In this document: positions 1 to 10,600 of the stretch, in pieces
Layout: each line of letters begins with the position of its first letter
Position numbering within the stretch: position 1 is the first letter of the stretch
Notes under the pieces: model-generated
The model's database searches: none
The model's input: only the letters and a program-made list of their open reading frames with translations
Told to the model about the DNA's origin: nothing
From: a virus
IMG/VR virus record: IMGVR_UViG_3300025131_000422
Location: 1-24,172 of that record
Strand: one strand, 5' to 3'
DNA: 24,172 nucleotides
Translations under genes and position numbers: made by a program

Positions 1-51
1 TTAGCAAAGCACATAGGGGATGTTATAAAAAATCAAAATACATACGGTTAA
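1..51 (+). CDS. C-terminal end of an upstream gene (partial)
   Basis: The first 51 bases read as 16 codons followed by TAA, ending in residues HIGDVIKNQNTYG. A second frame also stays open to about base 65, so the choice rests on how protein-like this tail looks and on the tight gene packing downstream. If real, it is the end of a gene in the same tail/baseplate cluster. No function can be given from so little sequence. Confidence 0.4.
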   Translation, partial: LAKHIGDVIKNQNTYG

Positions 52-96
52 GATACTTATTTTAATATAAGACACTACAAAAATTACCTTACAATC

Positions 97-113
97 TATT
101 TATTATAAAAGAA
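97..113 (+). promoter_or_regulatory. Promoter-like motif upstream of the 1029-residue structural gene
   Basis: The 17 bases TATTTATTATAAAAGAA end 7 bases before the ATG at 121. An identical 17-mer sits at 15918-15934 before the helicase gene, and near-identical copies lie at 20248-20264 (minus) and 20296-20312 (plus). The bases CTTACAA at 88-94 precede it, as they also do the copy at 20296. T4 late promoters are a single AT-rich block near -10, so a phage late promoter is one reading. An A-rich translation-initiation leader is another. Confidence 0.5.
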
Positions 114-120
114 TAATAAG

Positions 121-3100
121 ATGTCAATAGGAACAAATACAGGTGGAGTTCAATTTGGTGGGATGCTAGGTCCTTATAAACCTAATGTTAGCTCTACAGT
201 GGCACTCAGAAATTTTCTACTGAGTAGAAACTTACAAAGCTCCTATCTTGCAGACGGTAACTCAATCTCCCCACCCTGGGGAGTCCAAACACCAGGAGGT
301 GAAAAACTAAACCAATTTTACGAATACTCTGTAATAGACCAAAAGACAGTAGAAGAACTAGCACCGCCAGAACTACAAAGTTTATTTTTAAATAATAGTT
401 ATGGACCTGAAGGCGGGTATAGTGATATACAAACTATAAATGTAAGAAAAGTCCTACCTAGAAGAGGTGTAGACTATGTAACCCCTAATACCCTACAACC
501 TAAGTCATTTGTGTCTTCTGAATATACACCTGCGGAAATCCTAGAAACAGTGAATATAACCAACGGTATAGTTAACACACTTAATAGTAAAATTTTAAAT
601 GATAGTGAGTTACAACTAAGGTCTAGTGGTGAATTAAGAGAACAATTAGGGTATAATCAAGGTTGGTCTGAAAAAGATTTAACTGAAGATGGGTCTTACA
701 TGTTTAATGTAAGCTCAACTCCAAACGAAAAAGAATTAGACGGCACGGATTATTTATCCAGAATTACAAATTTATATTATGGTTATTCTAATATACCTGG
801 ATATTATTTTGAAGGTATCTTTGTACCTGATATTAATTATTTGAGTAAGAACGGTATTAGTATGACAGGTACTTTTGGTAATATACAAGCTACTGCTAAC
901 GCTTTAGTAAATATTCTGGGTGGAGGAAATAATATCCCTACAAATCCTACATCCACACCAAAACCTAGTGATAATTTTATAAATTATATGGGTTATGCAC
1001 AACAAAGAACACTTTTTACATCTTTAAGTTATAATATATATAGACCGGATTATTCTAGAGTACAACTACGTTCCGGCGTAGAAAATGTAACCCCATATTA
1101 TTATGTAGGGTCAAAATCTTCAGACCCCACACATATACAATCCCCTATGGGAGCTATCCCACATGATGAGTTTGGAAGACCTATAAATGCTTTAGTTTAT
1201 GGCCCTTCTACATTAGCTAAACAATTAGAAACAGTAGATGGTCAAGCTTTATGGCCTTATTATATATTTGGTGTACAGGGTTATGCATATACTGACGGTG
1301 GTAGTTTAGCGGGAGGATGGACATGGATGGGAAATCAATCATTTGCTTCCACAAATGCCCCGTTCGATTTATTAGCAACGAGGTCATTCCAAAAACCAAA
1401 AAGAAAAGGAGGACTCTTAGACGAAACTCAAAAACTTATTGATTCAGCACCATTAATGGGGGGTGCAAGAAGAAAACATGCTGGACACGCTATAGACCAA
1501 ACTTCTAAACGATTTGATGATGGTTATAAAGAAATATCTAAAGGGTCAGGTGTAAGATTTGTTGATGAAACTAATGGTGTATTTGGTATCGGTGCAGGAT
1601 TAGCTGCAAGAGAATTTTGTAGAACTTGGACTAAAGATAACCCATATTGGAAAATGGATAATCTTCAGAGTTATAAAGGTAATCATTTAAAAAACGATTC
1701 TTCTGTATTAACTAATACTTTTAATTTAAATATAGCACCTATTTTTGGTGTTAATGTTGATGCAAATAAAACAGAAAAGAATGTAAAAAAATATATGTTT
1801 TCTATTGAAAATCTTGCATGGAGAGGGACATCAGAACTTTTAAAATTACCTAAAACTGAGAGAGGGCCTAATGGCGGTAGAGTTATGTGGTTTCCACCCT
1901 ATGACATTCAAGTCGGAGATACAAATTCTGCACAATGGAATTCAGTTAATTTTTTAGGTAGACCAGAACCTATATATACATATAATTATACTGAAAGAAT
2001 TGGTACATTAGGGTTTAAAATGGTAGTTGACCATCCATCAATCTTAAATACTATAGTAGAAAATACATTAAAAGGAATACCAGATTATATAGCTGACCAA
2101 GCATTAGAGGCATTTTTTGCTGGTTGTAAGGAATATGATATTTATGATTTAGCTTCTATGTACCCTAATTTATCTGTTGATGATATTATTAGTTTACAGA
2201 ATGATGTAACTGCAGAATATGAGGCAGACGCTGAGGGAACTTTAAAGGATAATACTAATGTGGTAAATTCAGCGGTAAACCCAAATGGAGAAGAAGGAGA
2301 ATTTAATACTTCCGATGGTGGTACTGGTGACAATGAAGGTGTGTTTAACACGGAGAACAATAATAATAATAACGCTAATAACACCACTGAGAATACTTCT
2401 TGGGGCGACAAGTGGAATTCCTTCTGGGGCAAGAAGGAAAATGTAGGAGAAAATCCTAACGATGAAGAACAAACTGCCGCAAATAATCAAAGTAAGACAG
2501 AGAAAAAATTAGATACAGCAAAAATATTAGCTAAATTATTAGGAGAAGAAAATTATTTTAATGCCTTGAAAGAGGACGATGAATTTATATTTAATTCATT
2601 AAAAAGACAATTACAACATTTCCACCCAGCATTCCATTCTATGACCCCTGAAGGTCTAAATAATAGATTAAGCTTTTTATTACAATGTACCAGACCAGGA
2701 AATACCATACCAACAGTAAATAAAGACGGTAGTATAGATACAGAAAGAGATGTTGATAACACAGCATTTGGAGCCCCTCCAATTTGTGTGTTAAGAATAG
2801 GAGATTTTTACCATACTAAAATTGCAATTGATTCGGTAAGTTTTAGTTATGACCCATTAGTATATGATTTAAATCCAGAAGGGATTGGAGTACAACCTAT
2901 GATAGCCACAGTTTCTATGAACTTTAAATATATAGGAGGACAAGGATTAGAAGCACCAGTTTCTGAGTTACAAAATGCATTATCTAATAATTTCTTTGCT
3001 AATACCGAAATGTATAACAATAGAAGTATAAAAACTACAACGGGTGAAGAAAAAAGTCTTACCGACGAACAAGAGATAATAGCAGAATTAGAAGCAGAAC

Positions 3101-3210
3101 AAGCTAATGCTGCAAATGGAAGTGGAGATGGTACTGATAATAAAGGTGGTAGTTCAGATGGAGACCAAAAAGGAAAAGGCTGGAAAGAATTTTGGGGTAC
3201 AGGCCCATAA
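121..3210 (+). CDS. Large tail/baseplate structural protein with W-rich linker motifs
   Basis: This 1029-residue protein is probably a virion tail or baseplate component, judged by its position before gp53-like and hub-like genes; no enzymatic motif is visible. It has a long Tyr/Asn-rich N-terminal part. A central segment near residues 555-645 includes MWFPPYDIQVGD and FLGRPEPIYTYNYTERIGTL. An acidic, Asn-rich low-complexity linker follows at about 705-800, with six Asn in a row at 746-751. A C-terminal folded segment at about 880-990 includes ICVLRIGDFYHTKIAIDSVS. I recognise the last two folded segments as the kind seen in large uncharacterised tail proteins of giant phages, but I cannot assign a T4 counterpart. 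A tail-tube/baseplate junction role is inference. A W-x-x-F-W-G motif occurs twice, at 765-770 and 1021-1026, each next to a flexible linker. The start is the first ATG after the promoter-like motif. Confidence 0.8.
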   Translation: MSIGTNTGGVQFGGMLGPYKPNVSSTVALRNFLLSRNLQSSYLADGNSISPPWGVQTPGGEKLNQFYEYSVIDQKTVEELAPPELQSLFLNNSYGPEGGYSDIQTINVRKVLPRRGVDYVTPNTLQPKSFVSSEYTPAEILETVNITNGIVNTLNSKILNDSELQLRSSGELREQLGYNQGWSEKDLTEDGSYMFNVSSTPNEKELDGTDYLSRITNLYYGYSNIPGYYFEGIFVPDINYLSKNGISMTGTFGNIQATANALVNILGGGNNIPTNPTSTPKPSDNFINYMGYAQQRTLFTSLSYNIYRPDYSRVQLRSGVENVTPYYYVGSKSSDPTHIQSPMGAIPHDEFGRPINALVYGPSTLAKQLETVDGQALWPYYIFGVQGYAYTDGGSLAGGWTWMGNQSFASTNAPFDLLATRSFQKPKRKGGLLDETQKLIDSAPLMGGARRKHAGHAIDQTSKRFDDGYKEISKGSGVRFVDETNGVFGIGAGLAAREFCRTWTKDNPYWKMDNLQSYKGNHLKNDSSVLTNTFNLNIAPIFGVNVDANKTEKNVKKYMFSIENLAWRGTSELLKLPKTERGPNGGRVMWFPPYDIQVGDTNSAQWNSVNFLGRPEPIYTYNYTERIGTLGFKMVVDHPSILNTIVENTLKGIPDYIADQALEAFFAGCKEYDIYDLASMYPNLSVDDIISLQNDVTAEYEADAEGTLKDNTNVVNSAVNPNGEEGEFNTSDGGTGDNEGVFNTENNNNNNANNTTENTSWGDKWNSFWGKKENVGENPNDEEQTAANNQSKTEKKLDTAKILAKLLGEENYFNALKEDDEFIFNSLKRQLQHFHPAFHSMTPEGLNNRLSFLLQCTRPGNTIPTVNKDGSIDTERDVDNTAFGAPPICVLRIGDFYHTKIAIDSVSFSYDPLVYDLNPEGIGVQPMIATVSMNFKYIGGQGLEAPVSELQNALSNNFFANTEMYNNRSIKTTTGEEKSLTDEQEIIAELEAEQANAANGSGDGTDNKGGSSDGDQKGKGWKEFWGTGP
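2356..2382 (+). repeat. AAT trinucleotide tract coding for an Asn run
   Basis: Four consecutive AAT codons flanked by AAC give six Asn (residues 746-751), followed by Ala and more Asn. The tract lies in the acidic low-complexity linker. Because the unit is three bases, slippage would change linker length without shifting the frame. Confidence 0.7.
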
Positions 3211-3221
3211 AAATATAAAAT

Positions 3222-4301
3222 ATGGCACAAATATTAAATTATAAAAACTTATTAAATACTTTTGTAGATGAAAGTAAGGCATATTCTTTAGATGTTAAAA
3301 ACAGACTAAGTGATTTATTCTTATACCACAGTATGGGAGCAGTAGAAGAAGTAATGTCTTCTAGAAATTTCTATAGTGGTGCATTTGGAAGTAGTCCTGG
3401 TAATTTAGTAGGGATACCTAAAAAAGTTATCAGTCGAGTAAGTACCTATTATACTACTCTTAAAGAAAATATAAGTGCAGAAACCACATCAATACAAACC
3501 CAATTTAATACATGTTCACCATCGGAGTATGAAAAATTATATGTAAAGAACTTATTATATGATACTTTAGAACAACAACTATCTGAAACAATGGCTCAGA
3601 CACTTAAAGTTGTTAATAGTTTTAGAGATTCACAAAATAAAGTTGCCACAACAATAGACAAACTAAATTTTGTAACCTCAGATAGTTATGATGGTCAATA
3701 TATTAATCCTAATGGAGGAAGAGTAGTGGCATTTCAATTAACAGGGATAACATCTACAACATTAGTTAATAGTTATATTTCTAGCACTACTTATTTTAAC
3801 ACTTATATTACAAATAATGTAAATACTGCTTTTACAAAAAATTATCCAGGAAGTGAAGAATATCTTTTCTTTAGTCCACTTATGTACACAAATGAAGTAA
3901 CCCTATTTACATTTAGTTATAGGACACAATTAAAAGAATTATTAAAATATAGAAAAAGTACTTTATATGATAATCTTTTAAATAATGACCCACACGGAAT
4001 AACAGGTTTAAGTACTAGCACTAAATTGAGATTTAAACAAAAATTAAATAATATAATTATACCATGGATAAATTATGATACTAGTTTAATGACACAAAGA
4101 CTTACAAATAATTTAGAGGGTGGGTATGAAACATTAGAAGGTGTCCTAAATAGATATTATTCTGACTTTGATGTAGGATACAGTATTAATACTGGTACTA
4201 CAGCAGAAAATTTGGTTAGAATTAATTTACGTGATAAAAATATTGGAATTTCTGATTCACTGTTTAATTTCAAAATATTATCACAATTATATGTTAGTTA
4301 A
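3222..4301 (+). CDS. Putative baseplate/tail protein of unknown function
   Basis: I do not recognise this 359-residue protein. It begins 11 bases after the preceding structural gene and ends 5 bases before the gp53-like gene, so it is almost certainly co-transcribed with baseplate genes. The N-terminal 150 residues look helical, with charged and heptad-like stretches around residues 85-140 (LKENISAETTSI, ETMAQTLKVVNS). The remainder is rich in Thr, Asn and Tyr, as usual for phage structural proteins. There is no signal peptide or membrane segment, and only a single Cys. The start ATG follows an A/T-rich leader without a Shine-Dalgarno sequence. A baseplate wedge or tube-adaptor role is inferred from context only. 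Confidence 0.75.
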   Translation: MAQILNYKNLLNTFVDESKAYSLDVKNRLSDLFLYHSMGAVEEVMSSRNFYSGAFGSSPGNLVGIPKKVISRVSTYYTTLKENISAETTSIQTQFNTCSPSEYEKLYVKNLLYDTLEQQLSETMAQTLKVVNSFRDSQNKVATTIDKLNFVTSDSYDGQYINPNGGRVVAFQLTGITSTTLVNSYISSTTYFNTYITNNVNTAFTKNYPGSEEYLFFSPLMYTNEVTLFTFSYRTQLKELLKYRKSTLYDNLLNNDPHGITGLSTSTKLRFKQKLNNIIIPWINYDTSLMTQRLTNNLEGGYETLEGVLNRYYSDFDVGYSINTGTTAENLVRINLRDKNIGISDSLFNFKILSQLYVS

Positions 4302-4306
4302 GAGAG

Positions 4307-4624
4307 ATGAGTTACTATAATAGATATAATGAATTTGTTGTAAGTGGAGATTTTATTATGGTTCCAAGCATAAGATTAACACCTAAATCTAGTGATAGAA
4401 AGATAGTTTATAAATTAGGGCAAACTAGATTTGATAAATTATCGGAACAATTTTATAGTTCACCTTATTATGGATGGCTAATAATGCAGGCCAACCCGGT
4501 ATATGGTGGACAAGAGTGGAATATACCAGACGGAACAATAATTACAGTACCATTTCCATTAATGCAATCACTAGAGGACTATAAATCAAAACTAGACCAA
4601 CACTTCCTCTATTATGGCAGATAA
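4307..4624 (+). CDS. 53: Baseplate wedge protein, gp53-like (LysM-like fold)
   Basis: This 105-residue protein matches the small gp53-type wedge component of contractile tails. Visible features are LGQTRFDKLSEQFYSSPYYGW at about residues 37-57, then LIMQANP, then DGTIITVPFP at about 75-84. That order (start-up helix, aromatic YYGW segment, Asn-Pro turn, DGT-I-x-I/V-P-F-P strand) is the LysM-like pattern of this family. T4 gp53 is nearly twice as long (196 residues), so this is a compact version reduced to the core. Its end overlaps the following giant hub gene by 11 bases, which suggests coupled translation. In T4, gp53 helps join wedges around the hub, in keeping with a hub gene next door. 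Confidence 0.8.
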   Translation: MSYYNRYNEFVVSGDFIMVPSIRLTPKSSDRKIVYKLGQTRFDKLSEQFYSSPYYGWLIMQANPVYGGQEWNIPDGTIITVPFPLMQSLEDYKSKLDQHFLYYGR

Positions 4625-7600
4625 TTTAAATTCAGGAAACATATTAACCCAACAAATAGGGGGAAACGTTGTTTCAATAGACCCCAATAGGTTAGTTGCA
4701 CCAGATGGGAAAATAACAGATAGGTTAGTTAATCACGAAGACTTAGTAATGTATGCTAATCTTACTGCTATGATTATTCCACGTAGTAAATTATTAATAG
4801 GTGCAGCAGCAGGAGATGAAATAAGAATAGAGATTGCAGATGGTGAATTAAATTTTTTAAAACCAAAAGGTAAAACTTCTTTTGACTCAGATTGGACAGA
4901 AGCGTTTACAAATCCCGATGTAAACAAACAGATTAAAACAACAACTAAAGAAGGGGTAACCATATCAAAGGAAATCAAAAATCAAAATGATTTTCAAGGA
5001 TTTGGAATAACTTCCATAAGTATTAAAATAAACTCATCTTATATACCACAAGTTACTATAAATTTTACTGATGTTAGGGGAAAAACATTATTTGAACAAG
5101 CGAGAGTTAATACTCCTTATACTGCTTTTTTTCACCTCCCATACCCTACTTTTTTCTTAACCATAAAAGGTTTTTACGGTAAAGCAGTACAGTACCAACT
5201 GACCATGGAAAAATTTGTAGCTAGATTTGACCCAAGTAGTGGTGATTATTTAGTTACTTGTGATTTTAAAGGCAATCATATTGCAATGTTAAGAGATATA
5301 AATATGCATGAGATAGTTACCGCTCCATATATGTATCCTACCCGCACAGATGCTGATAGTGGTGATATAACAATGACCAAAGGAAGACAGTATTTAGAAG
5401 AAGTTTATGGTGAATATTATTCTAAAAAGTTAATTGGTGATGATATTTTCGATAAAAAATATACCGTAGTTGAATTAATAGAAAAAATACAGGCAATAGA
5501 TAATGATATGTCCAATGTATTCGGTAAAGCACCGATGGAAGCTACCACTCATAAATTAGAATATGCAGAAACACTTAAGAAGTTTAGAGAAGCTGTTACT
5601 GGTAATAAAGGTTGGGCTGGCAAGTACTTGGACACAAGAACTGTAATGAGAAGAAATTTAACAGTAATAGAACCCCCAATCCCATCTCCAGGTATTCCTG
5701 GGAGTGGAAGTGGTGTTAATACGGGAAGAACTATAACAACCGCCGCATACCCATTAAAAGGAATGTCAGCAGCAACAATGGAAACGGACCCAACAAAAAA
5801 ATTAGCAAATAAGAAACGAATTGTAGATTCCGCTAAAAATGCTTTAGCTGTTATCGTTAATAAATATAAAAAATTACTTAGTGAAAATCCTACATTTAAT
5901 TCACGAAGTAAAGAAATGGACGGTAAATACAGAGTACAAACTAAATTCAATGATAATACTTATGACATCTATGAGAGTTCAAAAGTAGAAGGAATGCAAA
6001 AAATTGATGGTATAACTGCCTCGTTAAAACAATCCTTAGCACCTTGGTTTGCATTTGAAGGGAAACCAGAGAGCTTTATGACTGAATGGTTGACAACAAA
6101 AAATATATTTAATGATAAAGCTAAAACTTTAGCAGAAGATTTAAGTGTAATATTAAATACTAGACTAATGGCTGAAATAGGTTTTAAACCTACAATTAGA
6201 AATGTTTTTGCTATAATTCTAGCTGGTGCAGATACATTTCTTAGATTGTTAGATGATGTACATACTGATGCTTTTGCACAAAGACAAAACCCCCAACGAT
6301 TAGCCGTAGCAATCGACTCAAATGATACTGCTCCGACCACAGCTAAAGCCAATCAAATAGTATATCCCTGGCCACAATATTATAATGTTGAAGAACAACC
6401 AAAAGGTGAAGGTGGATGCAGTGTCACATCTTCAGTTTTAACTTATCCTGGAGCTTCAAACGTAATAGCAACTACCTTAGCTAATGATAGTACAATCTGG
6501 CCTGAAGTTAAATTTGTAGAAGAATATACTAAAACTACAAATTATAAATATGCTTCTTTTACCCCACCAATAAATAATGAAGGTATTAATAAAGATTTTA
6601 CACCCATAACTGTTTATGATTGGACGCCTACCTTAACTCCTTATGATAGTATGGAAGATTTAGATGTGTGGTATGAAATATTAGATAGAGCACAAATTGC
6701 TGTATTAAGAGGGGGACTAATGACCAGATATCAAGGAATAACTAATACGGCACTTGGACAAGCGATAACTGAATTAGCAAAATATGACGCATTAAATTTG
6801 TATCAGAGATTAAAACCATTCGCAGCTAGAAAACAAGTTTTTTTAGATTTAGGAGGTATGGCAGAAATGTTGGGGATACTCTCTGAAGCCGATTACGGAA
6901 GATTCTTTACTTATCAACAATATGGAACCATTACGCCATTTAATAATAGACCAACTTATGACATAAACTTTAAACCAAATCCTTTTACTGTTAGAGCACA
7001 ACAATTCGAAGAAAATACTAGAGCACTACAAATAGGAAAAACAAATAGTCTATATGATTTAGCCCCTACTATTTTTGGCCCATGGGTAAGTCTGAATTTT
7101 GCTAATGGTGAAACCCTAACACAAAATGATTTTTATGATATATCTAAGAATTTAATGTATGATATAAACGATAAAAATGTTTTAGCAGATGTGTGGACAA
7201 CAACTTATCTAACAGATGGAAAATACTCTTCTTCATTATTTATAGATGAAGACCAAGAATTACTAATAGAAAGAAAAAATAACTCTAATGCTTTAAATAC
7301 TGTAGGCACCGTTGATGAGGCTTATGCATCCTATTCCGAAAATAAATTTCTTACAGAAGGAGATATCATATTTAATTCCCAAGTTACAGTTATTCCTGGT
7401 GGCGGGACTAATACCCAAGCTACACCACTCAGATTAACTTCTATGTTGAATACCCCTTATTTTATAAATTCATTAATTATGGGGGTAGATGCTGAGAAAA
7501 ATAGTTTGAATTCCAATCCATATACTCACGCAGCATATTTACTTTTAAATTCTTTACCACTACCAACATTCAGAGAAAAAGCTTTAGGAAAAATTTCCAA

Positions 7601-10600
7601 CGAAACAGAAGTTTCAGAAGACGTTGAATTTGGTAACTACCTATCTCAAATATTTAACCAAATGCCTGCAGTACATAAGGTACCTACATCTCTTTTATTA
7701 AGAATAGGGTCTGTATGGTGGAGATATAAAAATGAAGTACAAACAACAGTTGACCCTCTTGATGCTATATGGGGAAATTTAGGAAAAGTAAGCACACTAT
7801 CATGGTCTTCGCCAAAAGATGTGTATGATGATGTAACAAATAATATAAACATCACATATAATCTTGTAGAAAATGGAACTTCATATGCGTATAATGCTGA
7901 GCTAGCCACTCCACGAGTTATGCAGGTGGGGGTTTATCCAGCTTTAATAGATACACTCCACTATATTGTTACAGGGAATGATAGTTACACTAATGGTGGG
8001 GCAGGATTTACTTTAAATGATTTAATTGGTGGTCCAGGAATGGCACCTTTAACAATAACACAAAATTCTTCTATCGGTTATACTTCCACTGATGATAATA
8101 CAGAAGTAAAATTTTATAATGTTTTTCTAGATTCTGCAAATATAACTAATACTGCGGTAGGAGTTACTAATGTCAATCAACCGTCAATAGGGCACTATTA
8201 CGTTCTTTATCCTTCTTCAGGTGGTTTAAATCAGACAGATGCAAGTACTTATGATAATCCCACATTCATGAATCCTGCTTTACATAATGGAGCGGCTAGA
8301 ATTTTATGGGGAGCTTCTAATTATGGTTATTTTGAACATAATGCCTCCTACCAGTCTACCGCTTGGGAGTATTTCAAGAAAATTGACCCAACCCAAGATA
8401 AACAAGAAGCTTGGCAATTTAAAGCAGATAGTGATTATTCTACAATACAAGTATTACGTGCAGTATTTAATACGGAACAATTAGATGCTTTTGAACAACA
8501 ATTTTTAACTTTTAGTACACCATTAGGAGATAGTAATCTTGGTGGTTCTTTAAAGGAATTAGTTAAGGAATTATGTGTGGTGGAACAAGATTGGATAGAC
8601 ATGGTAGCTACTAACATAACTTCTGCCCCAATAAGTAGTAAGATTTTAGCTGAAGCACAGTTAATAAAATTTAATACTTCCATGTTCCACTTCTTAAATA
8701 AAAAAGTAGAATATATACACAGAACGACCACCAATATAGACTTAGTAATTGGAGGGGCTCCACTGCTAGAAAGATTAAATTTTATTCATAGTATAAATCA
8801 TGGTGAAGGCGTCAGTGTAGCAAATCTTACCGACCTTTATGGTTCGTATACCTCAGGAGTACAGATTCCAACAGCAGGAAACGTTTTTGTTGGAAACCCA
8901 GTGGAGTACCAAGCGGTCAGAATCAATATTGGGGAATACTACGCAGGAGAAGGAGACCCACAATTTCAAAATCTTGTACCACAGGATATAACTAATCCTA
9001 TATATAACTTTTTTACAACACTCACACCTAATGGATTACCAGACGGAATACAGTTTGATGTAACAAATATAACACTTTTTGCACCGTTTATTAGATTATA
9101 TGCCTCTTATTGTACCTTAAATACACCTATTACAGCAGCGGAGTTTTTAAACATTTTGATGGCTGATATTGATGGATTACAGAACACACAAGAACTCTAT
9201 ATAGGTAATTTATTAGAGGAAACTCAGAAATTAATAAAAAAGCATATAGAAGATGATGATACAACTGTGAAAGTTAATCCTGTTGATGAAAGACCTGAAG
9301 TTACAGGGGATGACCTTAAACTAGAATTATATACTCAGTTTAAAGTATTAAATGACAGATGGATAGCTGGAACTAATGTAATGAACAACACATTATTTGA
9401 GAAATTTGTATTCTTAGATAGAGGAAATCAGGATATTGGAGATGAAGCAATTATTAATATTTGGGATATTCTACTATTAGATTCACCTTTCTCAGAGACA
9501 AATTCTAAAACCTTAACACAAAGTGTAGCCAGTTATTTAAGTACAATATTAGGAAATAATTATTTTAATTTTATTCCTTTACCTTCATATATTAATTTCT
9601 TTAATATGGAAAAGAAAGGAGTAGACACCACCCAAATGGGAAATGCACTATTTGGAACATTTAAGACAGTAGACTATATAGATTCTAGTCCAGCATTTTT
9701 ATGTCAATATGTTGGAAAACCATCAACTCAATTATCAATTAAAACTCCTAATAATGGGTATGATAATGATGCTTTTGATTTTAATTCTCCAAATTCTCCA
9801 TTAGTCACAGAAGATTGTGGAAATAAACATCTATCAAATAAAGTAATTGGGTTTAGTGTGGATTTCGGGCTACCAAATCAAAATATTTTTGAATCAATAA
9901 CACTAGACCAATCACAATATCAAAATACATCTGAAAGTTTTAAAATATTACAAAGTATGGCAGATTCAGGAGGTGGAGGAGCAACTTCTATGGCATCTGT
10001 ATCTCTTTATAATATTTATGCGAGCAGGTCTTATACAGCAAAAGTAACATGTGTGGGAAATGTAACAATCCAGCCTACCCAGTATTTCCAATTAAGATAT
10101 CTTCCAATGTTTAATGGACCTTACTTAATTATTAATGTAGACCATGAAATAAGACCTAATAATATCGAGACTACATTTGAAGGTATCAGAGTTCCTAGGC
10201 CATCTTTACCACCTATTACTGATTTAGTACAGAGAGTAAATAAAAAATTATATGAAACAGCAGAGAAAAGATTAGGTGAATTGCCTATAGATTTATATTT
10301 TGACGGTTTAAGCTCAACAGAATCACAGAAAAAATTAGCCTCAATACAAAATGGTTATATAGAAACTGGAACTACTTGGCAAACACAATATGTTTTAGAT
10401 GATAATGTTAGTTGGGAAGATGTTACTTTTAGTGGAGGCACATTCGTAGTTACACCAAATGAAGACCCAGAAAAAGGACATCTCGGTATAGATATAGTAG
10501 TAGCATCAGATAATATAGAGCAAGCCAATGACCCAAATGGTGGTATATTAATTTATCCTACAATTTATGGTACTGTTACTAAAGTTGTGGATGGGTGTAA

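Noticed and set aside
2847-3230. 127-codon minus-strand open frame at the end of the 1029-residue gene
   Set aside because: It lies antisense to a well-supported structural gene, has no upstream motif and reads as a shadow.
8287-8484. 65-codon plus-strand open frame inside the hub gene
   Set aside because: It is in another frame of the 2106-residue gene, with no recognisable features or leader.
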